From: Elysia chlorotica
Taxonomy: Eukaryota; Mollusca; Gastropoda; Plakobranchidae
NCBI GenBank assembly: GCA_003991915.1
Contig: RQTK01000203.1
Span: 574,336 to 638,335 of the forward strand
Length of the DNA stretch: 64,000 bases
Reading direction: 5' to 3'
Positions within the stretch are counted from its first letter, which is position 1; each line of letters begins with the position of its first letter. The notes below the pieces were generated by a model, which saw nothing but the letters and a program-made list of their open reading frames with translations, had not been told where the DNA came from and ran no database searches. Below, in pieces: positions 1-12,413 of the stretch. The translations under genes were made by a program, and so were the position numbers.

Positions 1-54
1 TTAGAAAAAAAAGATTGATAAAAGACAAAGACATAAAATCTGGTGAAACTTTAT

Positions 55-350
55 GGTCGACAACTGTCTCGGCGCATGGCCATGGGCTGGGCACGTAGGG
101 TTTCGTCGCTTGTTGTTCCCGCTGAACTTCCTCCTCGTGGCTGATGTACCGCTTAAGAAGATTCATGTGCAGAGTCTTTCTATTTTCCTAGATCTTTCCT
201 CAGGGCCGTTCATCATCCCAACCACTAATGTCTTTCTATAACTATAAGGTCATTTCACTCCATGTTGAGCTTTTTTCCTCGATTATACAAGCGATTGTGT
301 TTCACATAAGCTTTCCCGAGTTCTTGCTGGACCCATATTCAAGTCTCCTC

Positions 351-437
<87 letters not shown>

Positions 438-1030
438 GTCCAAAACATACCGATAACATGAACGTCCATCTACATCTCCGACGTCTTTAGTATGGTACAA
501 AGTTGCCTCAGCTCAGAATATGCTTCCGTCCTCTAACACTTCGACCATAAAGAAGCTCAAAATGAGAAAACTGTTGATTCTTACGGCACTTCACGGTAAG
601 CAAATAAGAAAGGGTTGATGGATCGATGCCACTGCCTTGGTTATTCCGTCGCAACCTTCAGCTTTCTTCAAAGTCCCGTTGTACTTTTCAGCTTATCCGT
701 CTCACATAGAATGACAAGGTGACGTTGCCAACTGTTTGGCCCCAAGCAGTCGTTTTACTTCTTTCATGCATTCAGACATAAACTTCAAGCCTTGGTCACT
801 TAGAATTTATTCTGGAACACACAGACGAGAGTATAGAAAGAAGAGTGCCTCTGCCACCGTTTCGGCATCGATCATCTTCAACGGCACAACTTCTGGATTA
901 TCTAGTCGCATAATCCACTAAATGTCAACATGTATCGATGTCCTTCCCCATTTTGTAATGGCACCCGTGGTGTAGAACCCTTGCGCACTGTCTTGTTACA
1001 TAGATCACAAGATCGACAGTATCGTGTAAC
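55..1030 (-). mobile_element. Degraded Ty3/Gypsy-type retrotransposon, integrase part of pol
   Basis: Read on the minus strand, several short frames in series resemble a Gypsy-class integrase. Near 990-1027 is a Cys-rich stretch (RSCDLCNK) like the end of the integrase zinc-binding region. Near 740-920 lies a core-like segment with PLKMIDAETVAEAL and LSDQG, the latter around the second Asp of the DDE triad. Near 130-180 is a HMNLLKRY-like stretch typical of the far C-terminus of Gypsy pol. The pieces sit in different frames and contain stops, a (CT)n tract interrupts the region, and no LTRs were seen. It is a dead fragment; assignment to Ty3/Gypsy is by motif recognition only. Confidence 0.7.
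354..435. repeat. (CT)n microsatellite
   Basis: About 82 bp of nearly pure CT dinucleotide, lying inside the Gypsy-like remnant. Confidence 0.98.
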
Positions 1031-1592
1031 ATATCATTCTACGCCAGGACAATATAAGTTACTTTTCACCTTATCTTTTGTTCTTTTGGTGCCTTGATGT
1101 CTCCCTGCAATGGAATCAAGCGCCATTGACATTATTCTTCTGTCGACAAACATATCGAATGATGTACACAGAGCCGCGCATTTATCATGTGGTGTTTGAT
1201 GGCAAAACAAAATAACTGGTTCTTCTCAAACACGTGTACACTAGAAAGGAGATAGAACATTCCTCAATTTCATAAACCACGAAAAGAACAAAAAATATTT
1301 CAGAAAATTAAATTCTGCTTGATGGTCCCCTTAAATTTTGATCGCTGATTTAAAAACCAAATCAGATTTTTTCTACGATGCCTCCTTGATGAGAAAAATA
1401 GTCATTGAAAATTTGACCAGTCCAGACATAATGAGTTCTCTCACTCAACAAAGACGGGCCACGTTCCCGCCGAAATCGGCGAGTAGGAATAAAACTTATT
1501 CCTAGAGTACTTATCGGCGCAGAGACTAAGCCGTCTGAATGTTTGCAAAAATTACATAGACTGATTCCTATAACTTAAGTTGCCTACATTTC
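1031..1592. other. No gene seen; flank of retroelement remnant
   Basis: No frame with recognisable protein similarity. The first 150 bases may be further decayed Gypsy pol; the rest is unassigned AT-rich sequence. Confidence 0.5.
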
Positions 1593-1733
1593 GGCTGAGA
1601 CAGGAGTCATGGTATCCCCGCCCTGTCACGTGTGTGACAGCACATACAATTGTCAGACGTCCGTCTTGGGGCCCGTCCACAATATAGTCTATATAGTGCT
1701 GGTGTTGGACGTTAAAACCAACTGAACTGAACT
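1593..1733 (+). mobile_element. SINE 3' body (dispersed family, copy 1)
   Basis: Contains the shared body of a SINE family found at least five times here: a GACAGCACATA-like block, a TTGTCAGACGTC block, a GGGGCCCGTCCACAATATAG block, and a tail reading GTTGGACGTTAAAACC. No tRNA-like head is visible at this copy, so it is 5'-truncated or diverged. Other copies: 4327-4450, 26111-26243, 45271-45526, 51485-51716. Confidence 0.75.
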
Positions 1734-2609
1734 CTTAGCCTACATTTCGGTGACAAAAAAAAGTCATAAATGTCGCCTCTAACGCAGGCTTATTTCGCAT
1801 TCTCTCATCAGGGTCTCTTCATCTCCTTCCTTCCTTTCTGTCGCCCAATTTGATTTTCTTCCACCCTTTCTGCCGCTTTCTTGAGCTTTTTTTCCCCTCT
1901 CTCCAATTTCTACTCTCCCTCTCACTCTCCCAGCTATCTAATTCTTGTGTTCTTTCAATCGTCCTCCCAAACTCTCTGTGTCTGACTTCTTTTTCTTTCT
2001 TTATCTCCTCTTTTTAAAGGAATATGATTATAAAAATTACTCTTTTCAGTCAATATTGCTATTCAAAGTAATGTACCGGGTACAATCATGTGCAAGATTT
2101 ATTAACAAATGACAAAAATTTGCCGGGTAAAAAAAGGGTTAATTCCTAATTTTTTATTCTCACAGACACACGTTTCTCAAGTGGTTTTTTTTTTTGTTTG
2201 TTTTTTTTTTAAAATAATTTAGAGGCAATTTTTAACCTGAATTACTCCCAGGTAAATTTTGGAGTTTCAAATGGCAAAACGAAAAAAAAAAAAAGTTAAA
2301 GAATAGAAATCGGCACATTTAGAATGGAGCTAAAATCCATGCGCTCTACTGAGTAGTGACTATGTTTCTACTTCTAGTGAATATTTAAATGTTTGATTTT
2401 GAACGCTATTTAAAGTATTATTCGAATACTTACAATAAGTAGATTCCATGAATCAGGTACATGAAACGGGATTTCAATTAAGTTAGGCAAGTGAAACAAA
2501 ACAGGGGCTGAGAAACAATTCCACAAATTACTTAAGATTTGTTTCTCTTGCACAGAGGACACAAGTAAATTAGTGTACGGCACTGCGGCGTTAATGGCCT
2601 AAAGCCATT

Positions 2610-2654
<45 letters not shown>

Positions 2655-2888
2655 TACAGTATTGATTTCCATAATTATGATTATGGACTACCACCTCCGA
2701 TTGTAACGATAACCATCCTGTATCTTCATTGTACATACTACAAATCTGTAATAATTCCACGTGCAGCCTTTTTTTTTTTTTGTATAAATTACCTGAGTGA
2801 GTACAGTAACGGCTATATAGTGCCCATGATGTCCTAAAACAGTAAATACTAGAACTGGTAGAAGCAACGGTGACACCTTCATATCTCT
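1734..2888. other. No gene seen; AT-rich with homopolymers
   Basis: No coding signal. Holds several T and A runs, including a 36-bp poly-A at 2614-2649 that could be a relic retroposon tail. Confidence 0.6.
2614..2649 (+). repeat. Poly-A tract
   Basis: Uninterrupted run of about 36 A residues after TTAAAGCCATTTCTT-like sequence; candidate retroposon tail, no element body recognised. Confidence 0.9.
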
Positions 2889-4290
2889 TAGTGGTAAACT
2901 TAAAGCATTAAAAATTTGCATAAAACGTTTGGTTAAAAGTAAAGGGTATATACAGCAATTTAAAAGATCTATGTGCATGATTATCACGTTTAAATTGTAC
3001 TACAGTATATTATACACCAATGTCGTTAAGATACCGCTGTACATTGTAGGCGTTGAGGGCTAATATAACTAAGTACGTATGCTCTCTAATGGTTTGGAAG
3101 CCAGGTGCATATTTCTTTTCCGATTTAAAAAAAAGCGGACAGTCAAACAGAATATGACATGGATAATTGACAGTTGCAGGTTTGACACTAAGGACACGCT
3201 TCATCTTTCAATAGGAAGGCGTGAGTAAGATGAGAATGTTCAAGTCGGACTCGATCGATAGTGGTAAACTTAAAGCATTAAAAATGTGCATAAAACATTT
3301 GGTTAAAAGTAAAGGGTATATACAGCAATTTAAAAGATCTATGTGCAGGATTATCACGTTTAAATTGTACTATATAAACCAATGTCGTTAAGATACCTTT
3401 GTAAATTGTAGGCGTTGAGGGCTAATATAACTAAGTTCGTATGCTCTCTAATGGTTTGGAAGCCAGGTGCATATTTTTTTTCCGGTTTAAAAAAAAGCGG
3501 ACAGTCAAACAGAATATGACATGGATAATTGACAGTTGCAGGTTTGACACTAAGGACACGCTTCATCTTTCAATAGGAAGGCGTGAGTAAGATGAGAATG
3601 TTCAAGTCGGACTCGATCGAGTACAATGTACAATGTACCATCTGGTCTCGTCTTCTAGCCCGAGACACTCCATCCCAGTCATATTCATTGTGATTGGACA
3701 CGGTGTAATTTGTTGTTTGTCATATTGTTCCATCATGCTTTCCAGTTTACTTATGTATGATTGGCTTCGCATCAGATGCAAAATTTGAGTACTGAGTAGG
3801 TTCCAGTTTGAGCCCGACCAAAATGAGCCCATCAGCCATTTCATTTCCCTCAATTACATTACAACATGGCTGGAGATCCAGCAGGGAGCATTTTTTTTTC
3901 ATTTTTTTTTTTGGTGTAGTCCATCGATTTGTCTCAACATGTACAGAATACATGTATTTAGATTTCTCAAGTTCCCTCCTCCGACCGCTTTCACCACAGA
4001 AAGAGAGTCATAGAAGGTTAAAATTTAAATGTTTCTTAATTATCTTGAAAAGGAGACAGTGTCGAGTGTCATGCAGAGGCCACTGCCTCCGCAGTAAATT
4101 AATATTGACGCCCTCGCGCTCACCCCGCAGCATTAAAATTTATCTGTTGAGTGGCCGGCAGCTGCGACGCCGATTTATCTTCAGACCCACTAGTGAGAAG
4201 TAGATAATGATCTGAATGATTTTGTTCCAGTTCTCTATATAATTCTGGAGGGGTTTTGTCTAGGAAAGCTGCCAGCTCAACAATGCTTCC
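2889..4290 (-). mobile_element. Degraded LINE tail (RNase H and C-terminal zinc-knuckle region)
   Basis: Minus-strand pieces in order 5' to 3' match the C-terminal end of a Jockey/CR1-like non-LTR retrotransposon polyprotein: a segment with HYLLL and GSEDK-like residues (about 4170-4250) as in the RNase H start, a segment with GNEMADGL near 3820-3850 (RNase H end), an RRRDQ-like segment near 3650, then HILFDCPLF near 3500-3520 followed by YLNDIGLY near 3375, the usual terminal block. Frameshifts and stops separate the pieces. The final part is present twice in tandem (2890-3258 and 3260-3620). Family assignment is by motif order. Confidence 0.8.
2890..3620. repeat. Two-unit tandem duplication of the LINE 3' end
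   Basis: Units 2890-3258 and 3260-3620 start with AGTGGTAAACTTAAAG and end with GACTCGATCGA. The offset is 370 at the start and 362 at the end, so an 8-bp indel separates them; only scattered substitutions otherwise. Each unit carries the same minus-strand frame (HILFDCPLF ... YLNDIG). This is duplication after insertion rather than two insertions, because both units break at the same internal point of the element. Confidence 0.9.
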
Positions 4291-4326
4291 AGTTCCAGTT
4301 GTTTCCAGTGTCCAAGGAAGTTGCAG

Positions 4327-4450
4327 TTGAGTTGGTTAACGTCTCACGTCAGCACTATATAGGATATAGTATGGACGGGCTCCAAGACTGTCGTCTGACA
4401 ATTTTATGTACACGAAACATGGCGAGGAAACCTGAACTTCTGTCTCGAGT
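4327..4450 (-). mobile_element. SINE 3' body (copy 2)
   Basis: On the minus strand it carries GTCAGACGACAGTCTTGG, the CCGTCCATACTATAT block and the tail GAGACGTTAACCAACTCAAC, matching the family described at 1593. It abuts the LINE RNase H remnant. Confidence 0.75.
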
Positions 4451-6945
4451 ATATAATTTATTATATGCAAGGTGCCTTTAACCTGTAAAAAATACTAAAA
4501 TCACACCCCCAATTGCCCTTTTCCTCGCCTTCAGTCGAAACGTTAGATTTCTTTCTTTTCTAAGTTTAATGTATTAAATAATTAATTATCAATCACTATC
4601 ATTAAATTTTACAGACGTGTAATTTGGTGTGCACCTATACTAGTTTTACTACCATAACATGTACCTCGTGTCCCCGTTTTAACTCCCCATTAAATGATGA
4701 CTTGTAAATGTGTGAACTGAATTAATGTAGGCCTACTTTTCTTAAAACTGCAGATACTACTTACTAGTTTCATTCATTGTTCCAAGAAGAGTACTGATTC
4801 GATGAAGCGTTTGGTTAACTATGTAACAATGTGTTTTTCAATATTTGAGCGACAAAATGCATCTTGCTTTAGAGTTTGATGGTTTCAGTTCTGAAACTGA
4901 TATAAACTGATGACATTATTTATAACGTCAATAATAGATCTTTTTATTGCTATCTCAATAAACTTTAGAATTAATAAGGTATATAAATATTTGCTATTGG
5001 GCAACATGTATACTGTGCAAAACCATAAATTTAGGAACTATTTTCTCATCATACATCATGAATGACGAAACTATATTAAAAAAATGTATACACGTTACTT
5101 AACAAATTAATGATTTCATGAAATTTTAAAATGGATCTTTTATTTATTGAAAAAAATCCGTCATCTTATCACGTTTTCTAATCATTATAATTAATCTTTT
5201 CTTGTGAAATTTAAAAATGATGAAATACTCAGGATTATTATTGGTAAAGCAAATTTTGTAGATAATCATTTGAATACATTAATTTTAATGCTATCACTTT
5301 TTTGAAATTCTTGACTAAGGTTGAGTTGTACAAGTACTTTAACTTGGTTTTAATCAATCTTGTGTGCAACTACTAACCCCTTGTCAGAGAGCAATTTTGG
5401 TTGTTTTGACTAAATAGGATCTGGAAAAGCTGTGCAAAAACACAAAATAATTGCGGTTTCAATAAAGGAGCAAAGTGACACTAGCAACACTTTATTTGCT
5501 TTGGAAGATCTGTAAACTTTCAAGTATAAGATATGTTATGTAAGTTGCCATATTTCCTATGGAAACAACAGCACATGAACTTTTAATGCTCAATAACAGA
5601 TTGAGATGCATGTATTTAAATTGAAAGCAGGTTCATAAAGTTAGTATAAAGGTATGGTTAAGATGTGTCTTAGCAAGGGAGGCCTACATCATTACATGTA
5701 CAGTGGAGTAGCTGTACACATTCATGCCTATGGTCGTATTACTAAATAATCACTTTACTCTACCTTGCCCTTTGTTTGCATTTGGTATAGCTAACCAATG
5801 AGTCCAATAACCTTATAACTTTATTCAAGGCAAATGTAGACACTCAACTGAGAGCAGTAAAATGTATGCCTAGTATTACTCAGTACATGCTGAATTTAGG
5901 GTGAAATCAATGAATGCTGTGGCAACTACACATCTCTGATAATAACTATGTTACAAAGTACACAGTCTACAGCTAGAAAATATGTTGTAATGTGAGTATT
6001 TACAAAAGACAGCTTCACAACAGTTCATTTGTGATTTGTTAACCGACATAATTTTTGCTATAAACCTGGGCGAGTTGATATTGAGAGCACAAAAAATATT
6101 GAATACATATATATACATCAAAGGTACCATATTTTCTTATTTATTTAGAATTGACCAAAAAAAAAAAATCATAATGAATTCAGTCAAAAAAATCATAATG
6201 AATTCAGTCTTTATTTCTTTAAAAAAAAGATGGATACTCAGACAAACATGTACACTAACACAACACCAAGCCCAACGGCACTTAACTGGTAAAGGCATTC
6301 AAAATTTAAATTGTTAATGTTTGATACAATCAATTTATGTCTAGCTCTCTAGTAGCAAACAGAAATAAAGCCCACAGATGTACAATATCACATATAAATA
6401 AAATTCCGAAAGATCTTTTTTTTTTTAATTTGCTACCGTACAATGTAAACTTTTAAAAATGATTTTTCCACACACTGGGCTGTACTGAATGCCAAGTATT
6501 TATTTATAAAATTAAATATAAACATGAGCACAAAGAAATGTTAAAAAAAGAAGATCACATAAATAGATACATTAAAATATGTAATACATATTGCAACTAG
6601 AACTTTAAAAGTATTTCATTATACATTTTAATGAAGATCTTATCTTCCATAGAAGGAAAGACTGATCTGTTTCTTTTTTTCCAAATAGGTTATAAAAAAT
6701 TACTACATTAAAAATTCAATTATCCAAATCTAAGGTGTTCAGTCATGGCTACACCCGGGCATTCTCACGAACTACCATTACTTAAAATTCCACCAGAAAA
6801 AAAAATTGGTCCTATTCACAGAAATGTCCGCCCCCCTTCCCATCATTTAAAATGTAACGAGTCATGCATGCGTGCGTCCATTGTTCCGCCCACCCGGCCA
6901 ACACTTTTTTGGAAATGCTCTGCATTTTTGTTGGCTTTCAAAGTT
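4451..6945. other. No gene seen; downstream region of G-gamma gene
   Basis: Very AT-rich, no coding signal. The part nearest 6945 is the probable 3' UTR of the minus-strand G-gamma gene; a minus-strand AATAAA lies at 6501-6506. Confidence 0.5.
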
Positions 6946-7158
6946 TTACAATATAGCACAGCTACCCTTCTCCTTGAAGGGGTTCTCGCTTGGCTTGCTA
7001 AACCCCCGGATCAGGTAGTCCTCCTCGATATGGGAGTCGCAGTATTTCTGAAGGTCATCAATGCACTGGGATACGCGGAACCTTGTGATCTGGGCTTCGC
7101 AGCGAAGCTGCTCAATCAGGCGCCGCTGCTGCTGTAAGCCTTCCTGGAACTTATTCAT
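6946..7158 (-). CDS. GNG: G-protein gamma subunit (Drosophila Ggamma1-like)
   Basis: Encodes 70 residues, the usual gamma length (67-75). It forms the obligate dimer with G-beta at the inner plasma membrane. Visible features: a helical N-terminus (QQRRLIEQLRCEA), the YCDSHIEEDYLI segment, the NPF motif near residue 59, and a C-terminal CAIL CaaX box whose final Leu predicts geranylgeranylation at Cys67. The EEDYL and NPFKEKGSC pattern resembles insect Ggamma1. The start is the Met at 7158 because a clear splice acceptor (pyrimidine-rich, CCCACAG) ends at 7167, eight bases upstream; in-frame codons further upstream are intronic. So the whole coding sequence is one exon after a 5' UTR intron. 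A second gamma gene lies 5.2 kb upstream on the same strand. Identification is secure; subtype orthology is inference. Confidence 0.93.
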   Translation of the reverse strand: MNKFQEGLQQQRRLIEQLRCEAQITRFRVSQCIDDLQKYCDSHIEEDYLIRGFSKPSENPFKEKGSCAIL

Positions 7159-7881
7159 TGTTGCTTCTGTGGGTGCAAAGAGGATTGAAAATATGATAGC
7201 AAAACCTTTTATGTCCAAAATTGTGAGCCGCTAGATTCAAGTTTATTTCTGTTTCACTTTAAATAATTGCAGCCCTTTACATGATAATCCCAATAAACAT
7301 TATTATCAGATTAAATTTCTAAGCTACTTAAGGATAGAACTTTTAAACTTAAATTCATCAAATTTAACTTTTTGTTGTTTCATTAAAGTACCATTGACAT
7401 GAAAAAAGAAAAAAAAATCTTTGAAAACGTCTTATATTTAATTCCTTTTCTGAATTTTTATGTGTAAGTATTTAGGTTAGCCAACATAAATTTTGAAAAG
7501 GAATTGAAAGGCAATTTAAAAAATCAAAAATTGTATCTTTCAGGCGCAGAAGGCCTACTAATGACTCGACTATGCTTAGAAGATAGCATAATCAAAAAAC
7601 AAACAAGAACAAAAAAACAACGAACAAAGTCCATATAGATCAATTACATGTCATGATGCACCGCCTGTGGCTCTTCTTAGAAGAACAAAAAAAAATATAG
7701 AAGTTTTGGGAGCTTCGTCAGTAGTGATCAAAACAAATACAATAATAATAATAATAATAAAACAAAAAAAACACAAGGAAGAATGGCAAAAAGGTGGTGT
7801 CATTTTTAAGAAGTGATAGCAAACTCAACTGCAAACAATTTTACAGCAGGCCTACTTTGCCCAGTGAGCAAATGAAACATA

Positions 7882-7882
<1 letters not shown>

Positions 7883-7938
<56 letters not shown>

Positions 7939-7944
7939 TTACAT

Positions 7945-7989
<45 letters not shown>
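7883..7989. repeat. (ATT)n microsatellite, interrupted
   Basis: Two ATT runs separated by CTTACATGT at about 7938-7946. Confidence 0.97.
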
Positions 7990-7990
<1 letters not shown>

Positions 7991-8189
7991 AACCATAGTT
8001 GAGAATGCCCCAACACAAAAGAACTTGAAGGACCTTCTTATAAAAGGAGGAAAACAGGTTTTGAAACAGATGAAAAAAAGGAGGAAACAAGACAATAAGA
8101 AAGGAGGAACAAGATTAAAAAAAGGAGAACTTCGGCCTAAACAATGAGGATTCTAAGCCCTGAATTTAAAAAAAATAATAAAAAAAAAA

Positions 8190-8191
8190 AA

Positions 8192-8226
<35 letters not shown>
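8190..8226. repeat. (AAT)n microsatellite
   Basis: Short AAT run after an A-rich stretch; reverse complement of the ATT tract 200 bp away. Confidence 0.95.
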
Positions 8227-8228
<2 letters not shown>

Positions 8229-9246
8229 CATAATGTAATAATTCCTGAATTCCTGAGGAGACCATAATCATCGTTCAGAATACATGTATTCAATTTGTAG
8301 CTTCGTACAATACTGACGCAACAAAAACCTTTATGAAGTAGATCGCAATGTCAGAAAATGATGCTGCTCTCTGAAAATTGAATTGACTGTGCACATAATG
8401 CAGATAAGAGCAAACCATTAAGGATAGGACTTAACTACTGATATTTTATATAGCCTGGGCAGGTATTGTGAGATTATCAGTTTAATGCAACTAAACAGGT
8501 GCCTGGGTGAAATAGAAATATGTGTTACCAAAAAAGGCATTTAATCAGCTCATTTCGGACTTCTTCCTTTTAAAATGTGGTCATGGGCGTGTGTTGTGCG
8601 TGTATGTCACCAGAAACAACAGAGTACACTTTACGTAGACCCCTGTACATCTCTGACATGTACTACATGCTCCAACGGTGTAAGGACATAATTATGTGCC
8701 TCACCTCAATTCGTTGTAAGAATAGTAATTGACAACTTCCTTCCAATAAAGATTAAGTTGTTATCTACGCCATGTTTGAAGGGCTTACAATATAATACAA
8801 ATACATTTGTTTTGCGAGTGATGGCTCTGGGTCGAGGAGAGTTCCTTGTTTTATTTTGTTCATAGTTCCCCCAGAATTTCAGGTGAAAGAGGGCATTATT
8901 TAAGAAATGATAATGATCATACCTGGCCAAGTTGGTGTCTCTTTAGCTTTAATCCAGAATATTCAACACAGGAATAGAATTAGAAATACTAAGAAATACG
9001 TAACTCTTGGATTGTGTAACACTAAAATATTTCAGAGTTGTGAAACCAATCGAAACGACAAGAACAATCCAGCTCTATCCAAAAGCTGTACAAAAAATGC
9101 CCTAAAAAAATCACTAGAACTAGAGGCAGCATCCAATGCGCAATGCAGCCGCCTAGGCTTGCGTTATTCGATTCTACACAGGAGCTTTCACAGACACCCT
9201 GACACTGAGTGACAGTGATACTGATTGTGAAGAAGGCCTTACTCAC

Positions 9247-9375
9247 AGTGTGTTGCCGTGGCTACACCATCACTCGCGCAGCAGATGAGGCTGTTATTGA
9301 TCGCTGTCGCCTTGTGTCAGCGTGCGCGACAATGTTGCCATGCTAATGTTATCGCACGCGCCTATGGCAATTCCC
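9247..9375 (-). promoter_or_regulatory. Candidate promoter and non-coding first exon of the 7-kb G-gamma gene
   Basis: A CpG-containing, GC-richer island in an AT-rich surrounding. On the minus strand it ends in a strong donor, CACT|GTGAGTAAG, with GT at 9246-9245, which could splice to the acceptor at 7167. It holds two GTTGCC half-sites (near 9253 and 9333) resembling RFX X-box halves. No transcription start can be proven from sequence. Confidence 0.35.
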
Positions 9376-12300
9376 TGTAGTAACGTTTGCTTACAACACG
9401 GCATTGCATGTATAATAGTTATTTAAAGCCATGTTTTGGTTCTCAGCCAATTTCAGCACACAGAAAAAACAACGCTGTTTATAAAATTATTACGGAGTAC
9501 ATTGTTCCTTTGTTCTAGGAAAAGGGAGGGGTAGGCATAGATCAGAGCAAGTGGGAGTCTTAGAATTGTTCAGTTAGCCAAAACTGTTGATAGCAGCACA
9601 GGAAGACTAATATCAATTCGACCACGCCCGATGTGAGCGGCGCATAGTATCGATTTTGCTTGGCATTTTAAGCATTACCAAGGCACCCAGGGCGCGCTTA
9701 TTAAGAGGCTGACGAATGAGAGGTCGGAATTTTTACTCCGAATTGAGAAGGCAATACTGAAAGACCTTACAAATGAAATATTTTATTTTGTTGTTTTTTT
9801 ATTTTTCCTAAGCATTTTTGCATTTTTATTTTTAAATATAAGTATGAATCAGAATACAGAGGCTATATACTTTGAAGGTTGGATACTTTCAACAATGATT
9901 CTTTGAGAAAGTAGCCTATGATTGCGCTGTATTTTCAGGCATACAGATGTTTAAATGATGGCGGGAAAAGGCAATGAAACACTGAAGCTCTTCTTTTCAT
10001 TATTTGCACGCACCAAAATTGAGACAAGAATGTGAAGCCAGGTAGTTGCGGGAGTAATGAGTAAGAGGAAATGCTGCCTAATGTTATACTGGATGTTATT
10101 ATTAGAATGAAATAGAATGAAAACAATAATGCCTAAGTAGGGAGTTCATTGGAATGTAAACACATCTGGCCAAATATTTTAAAAAGAAATGAGGCTGCCT
10201 TAAGTTCAAGGTTTACCACATGTGCAATATCTTTTTAAAAAAATATCTGTCAGGACATGACTAAAAAAAATTTTTTTTTCAACACCAAGGTTCTTCACTT
10301 TGTCAAAGGGTTGCTTTGAATGACGGGTATCCATTAAACAGCAACACGCGTATTATTATTCCAAATCAAAGAAACAAGGACTTTACAACTTTCAATATTT
10401 TTAAAACCCAAAATGAGTTGTTAAAATAATGTGTACATAATGTATTAAACAGTGTTTTACTATTTCGAGTTTCATATAAATTTAAAATTTGAGGTTTTTT
10501 TTTTTTTTTTTAATCATAAGCCTAAATCTAGCGATAAATAATGTAATCTAGTAAGCTTGATCTGCATTTCCTTTTTCTTTCCTCTTTGTTTTTGCTTGAC
10601 TTTAACTAGAAATTATGATTTATGTATAGGGAGATTTCAATTCAATTCAGTCTTTTTTATGCATCGTGCAAAGTGATAAAACGATACTATTCTAGACGGT
10701 ATACACAGTCTCGTTTAAGCGTTAGAAAGGAATTATTTTTTCATCAAACAAACAAAAATAGGCTTGTCCATAACAAAGCTGACTTCAATGTTTCCAAACT
10801 GATAATAATGTGTTAAACGACAGCAAAGGTGAGACTGAGAGGTGACCAAAAAAACAAACAACAAAAAAAACGAACATGCAGTCAGCACGTGGATAATAAA
10901 TGAAAGTGTATAAAGCACGCATTAGAACATAATTTTCTCAGCATGCCATAACCACACTGTCATGTTTAGCTTACTCCAAAGAACTAAAATGCATGTGTGA
11001 TAAACGTGTGTTTTTCAATTTACCCAATCAAACACTCAAAGCAATGTGAATGTGCAGAAGAAATTTTAATTTGAAAGCAAAATAAAATATGAAAATTGAT
11101 CTAAAACAATCGACATATTCTTAAACAGACAGGCAACTCGGTGTATTATTTCCCCACGGGTGTATGCTAAAATCAAATAACAACCAAATAAATTAAGAAA
11201 CTTAAGCGACACCCAAAGAGCGCTAGTTAGTCTGAGAGTGAGAAAATTTTATTAAACAACTTTTTTTCTTTTATGTATTGATGAAGCAATAAGTTAATAG
11301 AAATGTGTTATAAACATGTATGTATTAATTACGACACAATCAACATTGTCATTGTAATGTCACTACAGCAAATTCTATTTGAATGCAACAGCATTACGTA
11401 AAAAAAAAAACCAATCTTCATAATAATAATGATCTGATCACTTTTTCATTCGATTAACAGTATTTGCAGATTACTCGATTTTCAATTTTACTGAGGGTAA
11501 ACCAGCCAATCGACAAAAAAACTAAACTGTACAAAAATGGCAGTTGTGGTTATCTTTTTAAATCAATACTTTTAAGATAACAACATCGTTGTGTTAAAAT
11601 TCAAAATAAATATTTTTAGCAAAAAAAAAAAAAAAAAATACAATTTATGAGAGCATGTCAATGTCATCTTGCTTTGAAAATTATCAAATCCTTTAACATG
11701 AATCTAACATAAAGTAGTGATTTATAGGAAGACTTGGTTCGTTCACACTGGTATATCTGAAATATGTTCCAAAAACTGTTGGCTTAACATGACAAGGTCT
11801 TTTTCCATAGGAATATTAATGGAAAAAAGAGTGATAAGCCTGTCAATACTCAGCTCATAAACTGTTAAATGGAAAAGAAATGATATATGATCTACAGAGC
11901 AGGCAGTTATGGTTAATATAATTATTCTAGAACCATTGCAGAAAAAAAAAACTTCAAAATTGTAATAAAAACCAAAGTAAAAAAAAAAAAAAGTAAAAAC
12001 TAAGCATGGAACATTTCAGGCGACACATAACTACACACAATGTATTACAAAAAGCACACAGGGTATAACAATAACAACATTAGGTGATCTATGAAATGAT
12101 TATTGACCTACATACATATATCATTAGTAATAATAGGAATAAAAGATATGGGCTTTCGGTGGAAGAAATTGAAAAGTTTTTCATTTTTAATGGGAAAAAG
12201 TTAAAAACAAAACAAAAATGATAATACATTGCATTTTTTTGCACTGCTTTCAATCACTACATCAAAATACAACAAAATTGTGTCTCAAATTTAAGCTCAT

Positions 12301-12413
12301 TACTTTTTCTCTCCTTATCTTTTTGCTTTTGTCTATGCAACCAACACAATTTGTTTTTTTAATAACAAACTCAAAAAAATCATATTTCAAATGGATTTGC
12401 ACTTGCACTTCCA
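9376..12413. other. Intergenic; no gene seen
   Basis: AT-rich with homopolymer runs. Probably contains the 3' UTR of the upstream gamma gene (ending at 12414) and upstream sequence of the other. No coding signal. Confidence 0.5.

Larger units (their letters stand above)
7219..9246. other. Probable 5' UTR intron of the G-gamma gene; no coding signal
   Basis: Holds (ATT)n at 7883-7989 and (AAT)n at about 8190-8226. No protein-coding exon recognised. If the candidate exon at 9247 is real, this is its intron. Confidence 0.5.

Noticed and set aside
6745..7137. 130-codon plus-strand frame
   Set aside because: It overlaps, in antisense, the clear G-gamma coding exon and has no family resemblance.
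7883..8226. Spaced direct repeats that might suggest a CRISPR array
   Set aside because: They are trinucleotide microsatellites in an animal genome, without a repeat-spacer structure.
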